A DNA stretch of 64,000 nt from the NCBI RefSeq assembly GCF_023516215.1, contig NZ_CP097349.1, positions 3,286,001 to 3,350,000 of the forward strand. Direction: 5' to 3'. The DNA comes from Cytobacillus pseudoceanisediminis. Its GTDB lineage: Bacteria; Bacillota; Bacilli; Bacillales; Cytobacillaceae. Under the pieces are notes generated by a model. The model had not been told where the DNA came from and did not search any database. It saw nothing but the letters and a program-made list of their open reading frames with translations. Below, piece after piece: positions 47,784 through 54,992 of the stretch. Position numbers and translations under genes: made by a program. Within the stretch, counting starts at the first letter, position 1. Every line of letters starts with the position of its first letter.

Positions 47784-48515
47784 TTACTTTTCTGCTGAGA
47801 TAATTAAGAACATAGGTCTACGGAGTTCATCTTTCATTTCAGGAATACTGATTAACATTTCCTCAGAGGGAATAGGTTCCTTAATTGTCCTTATATTAAA
47901 TCCAGCATTAACTAAGGCATTGATATAAGTTGAAAATGTGCGATGGTATTTTATAACGTTTTCAGTTAGAAATGTTGTTTCACGTAATCCTTCCAATTGG
48001 TAATTGTCAACTGCCCAATGCAAACGATACCCTTTGTCATCATGATGCCAATCTTGTTCGTTCCGAGAAGTGAAGATTGGATGTTCAACTGAAAAGACAA
48101 AAGAACCTCCAGGCTTTAAACAATCATAGACCTTCTTACAAATTGCTTCAAAGGACTTAATATAATGAAAAGCCAATGAGCTGATGACAACATCAAATGG
48201 AGAGTCTGAAAAATCAATGTCTTCAATTGGCATTTTAATGTATGAAATGAAGGAATCATGAGTCATTTCACGAGCTTGGTCAAGCATTTTTTCAGATATA
48301 TCTACTCCAATAACAGACCTTGCCTGCTGTTCACGAGCATAACGGCAATGCCAACCGAAACCGCATCCCAAATCTAGTACACTTTTGTTTCGGAGCTCGG
48401 GTAAAAGTTCTTTTAATACATGCCATTCTCCAGCAGCTTCAAGTCCTTTGACTGAACGTGCCATTTTTTTATATTCAGAAAAGAAATTCACATCATCATA
48501 CTTGTTTTGCTTCAA
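47784..48515 (-). CDS. class I SAM-dependent methyltransferase
   Basis: About 243 residues. SAM-binding motif SVLDLGCGFGWHCRYA, then VIGVDISEKML and FDVVISSLAFHYI. I prefer the TTG at 48515 (MKQNKYDDVNFF) because AGGAG lies nine bases upstream; the ORF start at 48524 has no room for a site. Acceptor unknown. Confidence 0.8.
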   Translation of the reverse strand: MKQNKYDDVNFFSEYKKMARSVKGLEAAGEWHVLKELLPELRNKSVLDLGCGFGWHCRYAREQQARSVIGVDISEKMLDQAREMTHDSFISYIKMPIEDIDFSDSPFDVVISSLAFHYIKSFEAICKKVYDCLKPGGSFVFSVEHPIFTSRNEQDWHHDDKGYRLHWAVDNYQLEGLRETTFLTENVIKYHRTFSTYINALVNAGFNIRTIKEPIPSEEMLISIPEMKDELRRPMFLIISAEK

Positions 48516-48651
48516 TTTATACAACTCCTAAAATATTCGTTAGCCTCCTAAAATTAAAACAGCATCTAATTCAGGAGGCTATCTTTCTCCTTCTAATCAT
48601 TTCTTTCACCTCATTAAAAATTTCACCTAATATAACACAATGCTTCTTAAA

Positions 48652-48699
48652 CAAACCTGCCCTGTTTATTTAAGAAAACAAGCGGCCCCGTATGCTGCT
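48652..48699 (-). repeat. GGGCAGGTTWG element, copy 5, with hairpin
   Basis: On the minus strand: AGCAGC / GCCGCT hairpin with one mismatch, TTGTTTTCTTAAATAAACA, then GGGCAGGTTTGTTTAAGAAG. It lies behind the NUDIX gene. Confidence 0.7.
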
Positions 48700-48740
48700 G
48701 AGCCTAGCCAAAACACCCTTTTGCAAAGAAAATCAAGTGA

Positions 48741-49151
48741 CTATGATTGGATAGTGTAGGCAGAAGACGATTTAAGCAGACCTTCTACACCGTTTGGAAA
48801 GTAGGGCATTAATTTATTTGCCCTTTGTAAATCAACCCATTTTATTTCTGTGATTTCCTCTTCATATCTAAATTCACATTCTCCCTCCAATATATTTGCT
48901 TCAAATGTAATAAATAAAGCGTGATGACCTTTCTCCTGAAAAAATGCTTCATTAACTGCTAAAACATTTCCTGCCTTAATAGTTAGTCCTGTCTCCTCTT
49001 CGACTTCACGAACAACAGCTTGTTCTAAGCTTTCATTTTTTTCAACTGCACCACCAGGAAGTGACCAACCTTGTCCTTTATTATTAACCATTAAAATTTG
49101 TTCACTATCTTTGTTGTAAATAAGGGCGTAAACGACATCAACTCTTACCAT
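48741..49151 (-). CDS. NUDIX hydrolase
   Basis: About 136 residues from ATG 49151 (site GAAGAGGA). The NUDIX box is complete: GAVEKNESLEQAVVREVEEE followed by TG. It would hydrolyse a nucleoside diphosphate linked compound; substrate unknown. Single gene flanked by element copies 5 and 6. Confidence 0.83.
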   Translation of the reverse strand: MVRVDVVYALIYNKDSEQILMVNNKGQGWSLPGGAVEKNESLEQAVVREVEEETGLTIKAGNVLAVNEAFFQEKGHHALFITFEANILEGECEFRYEEEITEIKWVDLQRANKLMPYFPNGVEGLLKSSSAYTIQS

Positions 49152-49218
49152 ATTATCCTCTTCACCTCTATCTATTGTTTTAGCTAGCACTATTAGTAAA
49201 AACATATACCTTCTTAAA

Positions 49219-49278
49219 CAAACCTGCCCTTTTGCCTAATAAGAAAAACAGCGATATTCTAAATTGAACAATCGCTGT
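49219..49278 (-). repeat. GGGCAGGTTWG element, copy 6, with strong terminator
   Basis: On the minus strand: perfect 8-bp hairpin ACAGCGAT / ATCGCTGT, TTTTCTTATTAGGCAAAA, then GGGCAGGTTTGTTTAAGAAG. The last 20 bases match copy 5 exactly, while the hairpins are unrelated. Confidence 0.78.
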
Positions 49279-49297
49279 CCGGACCAGGGCTTAATAA

Positions 49298-49650
49298 TTA
49301 AATAATTCCATACTTTTTTAATGTATAGTCAATTCCATCTCCACTTGATTGTTTAGTGACAAAATCGGCAGCCTTTTTCAATTTTTCGTTTCCATTCCCC
49401 ATTGCTATACCTAACCCCGCCAATTCCAACATATCAATATCGTTTTCACCGTCACCAAAACGATAGCTTCCGACTTATCGATTTCAAAGAAATCTAAAGT
49501 TTTCATAATAGCTTAAGACTTTGAAACATCCTCCTGCAAAACATTTAACACATAAGGATGCCATCTTTTAATGTTAGATGCGGAAACTTTAGTTCATACT
49601 TCTCAACTGTTTCATCATTTGCAAACAAACACAATAAGAATATATCTTCA
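49298..49650 (-). pseudogene. 3' fragment of a Cof-type HAD phosphatase
   Basis: Joined frames give a Cof-family C terminus: VFGDGENDIDMLELAG, then GIAMGNGNEKLKKAADFVT and KKYGII. The N-terminal half including the nucleophile is missing, and at least two frame changes and an in-frame stop are present. It starts abruptly at the stop codon of the neighbouring DinB gene (49651), which marks a junction. Confidence 0.7.
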
Positions 49651-50163
49651 TTATGAAGTCTGGGGCATGAATAGGTAAAGTCCATAATCCTGCATCACGG
49701 AGGTGTGTCCCATTTGCCGTAACATGGTAGCTATATTGCCACGATGATAAGATCCGTGAGTAACAACATGCAGCACCGTTTCAGAAACAGAAGTTTCAAG
49801 TAATCCAGCATAGGGGTTATCAACCACTATCACCTTTTCAATATTTTCCTGGCTGTTCAAAAGTTCTTTGTAACGTTCAGATAACTCTAAAATGGTCTTT
49901 TTCATTTCTTCAATACTTTTTGTTTCTACCTGCTCTTTTAATTGTTCTGCATACGCCAATGCTTCTTTCATATTTTCTCCTGAGATAATATTGAACCATG
50001 TGTAATCTGTGGTATAAATGTGAGTCAGCACCTTTGATATTGAAGAAAAACCTGTTTGAATTTCCTTATGATAAATGTCTTGGGGAAGTTCTTTTAAACG
50101 GTCAATTATAACTCCATTTGCCCATACGTGGTAATCGTACATTTTTAATACGGGATGCGTCAT
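49651..50163 (-). CDS. DinB-superfamily protein
   Basis: About 170 residues from ATG 50163 (site GGAGGGG). DinB histidines in KVLTHIYTTDYTWFN and LHVVTHGSYHRGNIATMLRQ. Intact. The stop codon is immediately followed by a decapitated Cof-type phosphatase gene, with no terminator of its own between them. Confidence 0.83.
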   Translation of the reverse strand: MTHPVLKMYDYHVWANGVIIDRLKELPQDIYHKEIQTGFSSISKVLTHIYTTDYTWFNIISGENMKEALAYAEQLKEQVETKSIEEMKKTILELSERYKELLNSQENIEKVIVVDNPYAGLLETSVSETVLHVVTHGSYHRGNIATMLRQMGHTSVMQDYGLYLFMPQTS

Positions 50164-50298
50164 TTTAAACCCCTCCTTTTTTCGATCATGCTTTATTTTC
50201 AATTGATTTTCTAAGGTAAATTGCCTGATGTTTTTTAAACACCTTTATTAGTGAACAGTTTCTGTTTTTGTATTTCAATTATCTATGCTTTTCTCCTG

Positions 50299-50345
50299 CT
50301 AACCTGCCCTATGCTCAACAGAAAAAAACTCCTCGATTGCCAGTT
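50299..50345 (-). repeat. GGGCAGGTTWG element, copy 7
   Basis: On the minus strand: weak hairpin AACTGG.../...AGGAGTT, TTTTTTCTGTTGAGCATA, then GGGCAGGTTAGC. It lies behind the fourth DinB gene. Confidence 0.62.
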
Positions 50346-50365
50346 GAATCTTTAGCACTTGTTCT

Positions 50366-50837
50366 TTAACCGTGCTTCTCCCTAAAAGCCTTTTTTACTC
50401 TTTCAATTTGACCGATATGTCCTTGTATATGGTTCGACTCGGAGTTCCAGTAATTCTTTGAATGTAAATCGCAAAGCATCAGCATACACTCCAACTCTTT
50501 CAAGTTGTTCAGCTTTCAAATTATGGAGGATAGGAAGCATACTGGAGAGAAGCATTTTAAACAGAAGAAGGTATTGTTCACGGTCTAATTGATCATAATT
50601 CAATGAATTCACCAAAGCGTCTTGGTCAGGCGATGTTAAAAGCGGTTCAGGTTCTGACATAACTTTTTTCAGTCTATGTGTAGACACCAATTCAGAATCT
50701 GTTATATGAATAATAATTTGGTGTATACTCCATTTATCCTTTCCTGGCTTGAACCTAATCTCTTCCCCAGACAACTCTCTAATGGATCCTCTTAACATCT
50801 TATGTCCTTAACTGTACTCTTCAATTAACTCCTCCAT
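50366..50837 (-). pseudogene. DinB-superfamily gene with in-frame stop and frameshift
   Basis: AAGGAGGAACAA precedes ATG 50837 (MEELIEEYS). A TAA at 50808-50810 interrupts the same frame, which then continues GHKMLRGSIRELSGEEIRFK. Further on are DKWSIHQIIIHITDSE and other DinB features. Near 50435 the frame changes once more to ESNHIQGHIGQIERVKKAF, the real C terminus. A base substitution plus an indel makes genuine decay more likely than sequencing error here. Confidence 0.68.
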
Positions 50838-50879
50838 TTGTTCCTCCTTGATATAAATGTAATATAATTCATTTACTTT

Positions 50880-51167
50880 GTAAGTGATCCCATTTAATTG
50901 GTATTTCACTGCTTCAATGAATTTTCTCCAATTCTTCTTTACTTGTCTTATAGACTTCATCTTGTCTACAAAACCTATTTCATTGCCATCTAAATCTAGT
51001 GTTCCATTATTGCAAACATTGCTTCTCCTTCATGCTCAAAATGTATATATTTGGATTTCCCGGGGCCAGGAGTCTCCAACAGAAAAGCCTAAAACATCTT
51101 TATACCACTCCAAAGCTCTGCTTAACTCTTTAACATTTGCTCGAACATGTAATAGTCTTGTTTTCAT
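50880..51167 (-). pseudogene. VOC/glyoxalase-family gene remnant
   Basis: GGGAGGCAGCGAAA precedes ATG 51167; MKTRLLHVRANVKELSRALE and WYKDVLGFSVGDSWP are a typical VOC start. Downstream pieces (KSKYIHFEHEGEAMFAI; LDLDGNEIGFVDK) lie in shifting frames. Too many breaks for a functional enzyme. Confidence 0.6.
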
Positions 51168-51326
51168 TTTCGCTGCCTCCCTAACCACTATCAATATTAA
51201 AATGGTTATGTAGATTTAATTCATCAAATATATAGAAAATCCTTGTTCACCTATGTTTGTCCTGTAACATAAAATTTAGTTTAATTGTCTGCTTTCCCAT
51301 TGTTTAATTCCATTACTGAATAAAAA

Positions 51327-51352
51327 AGGACCGGCTGCAATTACAGCCGGTC
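51327..51352. terminator. strong hairpin, probably terminator of a lost ABC-F gene
   Basis: Perfect 9-bp stem GACCGGCTG / CAGCCGGTC with a 6-7 base loop, T run on the minus strand (CCTTTTTTATT). It follows the ABC-F remnant. Confidence 0.7.
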
Positions 51353-51381
51353 TTAAAAAAGAAAGAATTTCTCCATATTTT

Positions 51382-51480
51382 CTACATAGATATTATTTTT
51401 GTAGCAACTGTTTGTTGAAATGCCTGATCATGCTCAACAATAACCATTTCTTTCTTAAGATGTTTTTTAGGCGCAAGGCG
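51382..51480 (-). pseudogene. 3' fragment of an ABC-F ATPase gene
   Basis: The minus strand ends HLKKEMVIVEHDQAFQQTVA followed by TKIISM and a stop. This is the H-loop end of antibiotic-resistance-type ABC-F proteins (Vga/Lsa/Msr group). Only about 30 codons remain, with a frame change just upstream. The rest is absent. Confidence 0.45.
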
Positions 51481-51646
51481 ATGCTGACTCGAATGAATTA
51501 AATAAATTTTTTAATAAGCGCAATTTTTCACTGTTTGATAACTATGTGAAACTGGGTATCAATATAAATTTAAAGTATGTTGTATTTTCTGGAAATTAGA
51601 TTTAGTCTATTAATATATAGTAAATCTTTAAAGAGGAGCTGTCAGG

Positions 51647-51808
51647 ATGGAAAATTGGAATAAATTAATCGAAGATATCAAAGACCAATATTCCCCAGAG
51701 GAAGTAAGAAGAATATTGTACGTATACAGTGTTTATAAAATAATTGATGAAGAATCTAAGGACGTATTTGGAAAAAGGATTATGGAAAGTGTAGAGATGA
51801 AAAACTGA
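51647..51808 (+). CDS. 53-residue hypothetical protein
   Basis: ATG 51647 after AAGAGGAGCTGTCAGG. The product MENWNKLIEDIKDQYSPEEV continues as a charged, helical peptide ending RIMESVEMKN. No membrane helix or signal. The good ribosome site and even codon use support translation. Family unknown. Confidence 0.5.
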   Translation: MENWNKLIEDIKDQYSPEEVRRILYVYSVYKIIDEESKDVFGKRIMESVEMKN

Positions 51809-52018
51809 AAAGAATAATATAGGATTAACATAATAAAAGCCCGCTAGCTTATAAAACTTCTTTATAATCTTTTAGACTGCCTGAGAATAATAAATTCCAC
51901 TTAAGAAAGTCCTTCTTATTGCTGGCAATGTTTTTTCTTATTAAAAATTCATTAGTCTCCTATTTTACTTAAACTTACTTTGATAAACAATTAATTTAAC
52001 AGAAGACCTGAAACCGGT

Positions 52019-53179
52019 TCATTTCAGGTCTTGTAACATAACAAAATCATACAGATACACCTTTTTATTAAAAGTATTCAGCTCTGGAAAATGCTTTATC
52101 AGCATTTCTCCTGATTTCCTTCCTTCAGGAAGACTGTACTGCTCAATTTTAGCAGAGTTATCTTCATGATTAATAGAAAAAACATAAAGATTGCCGTCCC
52201 GATAAAAAGTTTCTAAGCTTCCTGCCATACTATCTTCCGATAGAGAAAAGACTTTAACGCTTTCTCCAGACCCTGTTTGAATTCGATATACATCACCAAA
52301 ACCGTCTATAAAATAAAGATCTTCATTATGAAGAAAAACGCATCGTTTAAAGCTAAAAGGTGTCTGTTTATACAGGGTTTCCTCATCGTTGGAATAGGAA
52401 GCTACTTTTGTAAAGGTTTTCTCCCCTGTCTTTCGGTCAACTTTCACCATTTCAGTTATATTTCCTGTCTGTCTGATGAAATACAGATTTTTCTCATCTG
52501 CCTGTAGCTGGCCGAAAGTTGTACTATTCTCATTCTTTTTTATCTCAAAAAGTGTCTTTGGAGGCGTTTCTTCTCCAATTTTCACCTCGCTGATCTTATA
52601 CGTTTTTTCATCTTCTGAAGATGAGAGTGTATAAAGAGTACCTTTATGCATAACAGATGCTTCTATAAAAAATGGAATAACACCTTTTTTAAACTCTCCA
52701 TCCTCTTCCCAGTAATAATCAGAGCGGTATCCGCCTGACTCTTTATCATAACCGGAATTATAAAGAGCATAGAAACCATTCTTTTGGTCTAGATAGCCAA
52801 TATGGTCTCCTGTATGCTGATATTCCTCTTTCCGAATCTTCCTAAAGCCATTAGCAATACTATAAAAATTCTCTTTGTCTTCTAGAAGGACTTTCCCATC
52901 TTTCACACCAATGCTACCCAGTTCAAGCCCCTTCATCTCAAAAGTATTTGGGGTTCCCATCTTATCGAAAAACACGGCAAAACTTTTCCCCTTGCCATCC
53001 ATATCCTGATCAGCAGTAGTCGAGAAATACACAGCAGCTTTCTTATCTTCTAGAAAATCCTTCTGATCCATATCGTTTTCGCTTGTCTGCCCAAAAGAGT
53101 CAGAAAAAGCGAAGAACAAACCGATCAACAGCGTTAGTACAAAAAGGCACCCTGCAAGTACCATCCAACTTTTCCTCAT
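52019..53179 (-). CDS. membrane-anchored extracellular protein, beta-propeller-like, unknown function
   Basis: 386 residues. N-terminal signal anchor (SWMVLAGCLFVLTLLIGLFF) and a long, beta-rich extracellular part with recurring short blocks such as KNLYFIRQTGN, EDLYFIDGFGD and GNLYVFSINHED. This pattern suggests a propeller of the kind in DUF5050-like proteins. It follows a secreted C92-type peptidase gene by 77 bases on the same strand, probably one operon. Confidence 0.65.
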   Translation of the reverse strand: MRKSWMVLAGCLFVLTLLIGLFFAFSDSFGQTSENDMDQKDFLEDKKAAVYFSTTADQDMDGKGKSFAVFFDKMGTPNTFEMKGLELGSIGVKDGKVLLEDKENFYSIANGFRKIRKEEYQHTGDHIGYLDQKNGFYALYNSGYDKESGGYRSDYYWEEDGEFKKGVIPFFIEASVMHKGTLYTLSSSEDEKTYKISEVKIGEETPPKTLFEIKKNENSTTFGQLQADEKNLYFIRQTGNITEMVKVDRKTGEKTFTKVASYSNDEETLYKQTPFSFKRCVFLHNEDLYFIDGFGDVYRIQTGSGESVKVFSLSEDSMAGSLETFYRDGNLYVFSINHEDNSAKIEQYSLPEGRKSGEMLIKHFPELNTFNKKVYLYDFVMLQDLK

Positions 53180-53256
53180 AATAATCCCTTCTCACTTTAT
53201 AGTAAGAACAAGAAATACACTTATGAATATCCTATCCATAAGTGTATTACGGTTCT

Positions 53257-54015
53257 TTAATTGATTGTAGCAATCGTACTAGTGTAGGATGAGGCAGTAA
53301 TATCGCGCGGATATACTCCAAGACCACCATTGTTGTCAATATCTATGTTTGCTTTAAGTGTAAACGCGGACCAAAGCAGCTTTGAGCAGTTTTTGTCTCC
53401 ATCATGGCCTGTTAACCTATTTGTAGCAAAGTTAAAAGAATAAGAGTCTCCTACCTGGCTAACCGCCCAATCCGCTGCATTGCTTTTTTGGGTGGAGGTT
53501 ACATTAACTTTTTGAATAATGCTGTTTTTTTCAACATTACGTCCATTATATTTAATCTGCCGAACTCCATCACCCGGAACTGCCTCTACAATTTTATCGG
53601 AAGTAGAATACATACCAACATGCCCATGGTTATAATAAGCTGTATAGGAATCTGTATAATAGATGTTTCCTTTACTACTCATCGGCAGAGTATAAGAGCC
53701 AGCAGATCCTCCAAAAATGACAATATTCTCTTTGTCGTTGCCATTTTCCTTGGCAACTTTGTCGCCTTCTTCTTTATCTCGTATCAGCTCGGAGTGGACC
53801 ATTTTTATAACCTCATCTTTTGATAGTTTTTGAGATTTGGCATACTCAGTGACAGATTCAAGAATTTCTTTTTCTGTGGTACCTGGCTGAAGTTTAACTA
53901 TTTCTTTGAGGTAAGTACTGATCTCTGAGGATTTAGCAAAGCTTGAAGGTGAGAACGAAAGTGAAAGTCCTAAAGTTACTGCAAGTGCTACTAAGGCTTT
54001 TTTACTTTTTTTCAT
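53257..54015 (-). CDS. secreted YiiX/C92-type (permuted NlpC/P60) cysteine peptidase
   Basis: 252 residues with signal peptide (cleavage after SSFA, about residue 27). After an N-terminal helical region come NHGHVGMYSTSD (catalytic His) and, C-terminal to it, DGDKNCSKLLWSAF (catalytic Cys). This His-before-Cys order is the circular permutation of the YiiX/YebB family. Such enzymes cut amide bonds in peptidoglycan or protein links. Likely co-transcribed with the propeller protein gene downstream. Confidence 0.75.
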   Translation of the reverse strand: MKKSKKALVALAVTLGLSLSFSPSSFAKSSEISTYLKEIVKLQPGTTEKEILESVTEYAKSQKLSKDEVIKMVHSELIRDKEEGDKVAKENGNDKENIVIFGGSAGSYTLPMSSKGNIYYTDSYTAYYNHGHVGMYSTSDKIVEAVPGDGVRQIKYNGRNVEKNSIIQKVNVTSTQKSNAADWAVSQVGDSYSFNFATNRLTGHDGDKNCSKLLWSAFTLKANIDIDNNGGLGVYPRDITASSYTSTIATIN

Positions 54016-54295
54016 ACCTTTCTTTCCTCCTTTTTAGGAATATTATGATAAAAATGGAATTTTTATCTATTTATATTGTAGTCTAGAGTAACCTTACCTG
54101 TGTATTGAGAAATAACATGTAAATAACCACACCTATACCTGTATTTTTTTCTCTTTTTTCAATAAGATGTTGTTATTTCTTAATGCCATTTTCTATAGGA
54201 AAAGATCAAGTTCCTTAAGTTCCTTAGTTGCAATTATTAAGTTTAATTCCATATATAAATAACAGAAGGCTTCATGCCATCTGCTATTCTAGTTA

Positions 54296-54720
54296 ATCTT
54301 TAGATTATTAATAAATCGAATTCAGTTTCAGAATCATCTTGAGTATTTTGAATAATAACAACGGACTCGAATTAAACTTAAAAGCCAATTGAGTAGTCTC
54401 TTCAATCCATGCTTCCGCCGTATCTTTAGGGTCTAATTGGCTACAGAAATCCAAGAGAGGGATATCAATAGGAACATTTTTTGAATGTAGTTTTTGGTAG
54501 ACTCCTTTCTCTTTTTGTATATGTTGCACAATTTGAATCATTCTCTTCAATAAATTGGTGAACAGCTCTTTTTAATAAGGCAGGGTAAACTTTGGATGAA
54601 AATCTTACAGATCCAGCTAAGTTCATAAGCCCTGAACCAGGATACATTTTTTCAATAAACCAGACCCTTTTTTGAGCATTAGTTAAAGGGTAAAGTGTTT
54701 GATTAATCTTGGATTATAAT
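54296..54720 (-). pseudogene. NRPS condensation-domain 5' fragment
   Basis: Joined frames read YPLTNAQKRVWFIEKMYPGS (the C1 core motif of condensation domains), then RFSSKVYPALLKRAVHQFIE, and, after a frame change near 54540, LDPKDTAEAWIEETTQLAFK, the usual N-terminal third of a C domain. Homology stops at about residue 140, before the HHxxxDG motif. It is a remnant of a nonribosomal peptide synthetase gene, or the start of one whose remainder has been deleted. Confidence 0.65.
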
Positions 54721-54956
54721 CAAAAAGGAAATAAAAAGCATTAGTTGTGACTATATGGTTTCCCTTAGTTAAAAGTCACAACTCATTTAGGTGACTTTAT
54801 TAAATGCAGGGAATTAAATTGTGTAAGACTAATTAAATCTTATAGGACCTTTACTGTACTTTGTATTAAAAAAATCCATACATTTAATCAGTGTTCATCA
54901 AATGGGGAATATTCCATTATTTCAACTTAAATATTTGTTTTAAGTCAATAACAAAA

Positions 54957-54982
54957 CCCCTATACTTTTAGCAGTACAGGGG
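54957..54982 (-). terminator. terminator after RND pump gene
   Basis: CCCCTATACT pairs with AGTACAGGGG (one mismatch) around TTTAGC. On the minus strand it is followed by TTTTGTTATTG. Confidence 0.75.
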
Positions 54983-54992
54983 CTTTTGCATA

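Noticed and set aside
39356..50345. Integron-type cassette array
   Set aside because: The recurrent element lacks attC features (core GTTRRRY sites, long imperfect palindrome), and no integrase gene is in the window. Only the cassette-like layout is kept as a finding.
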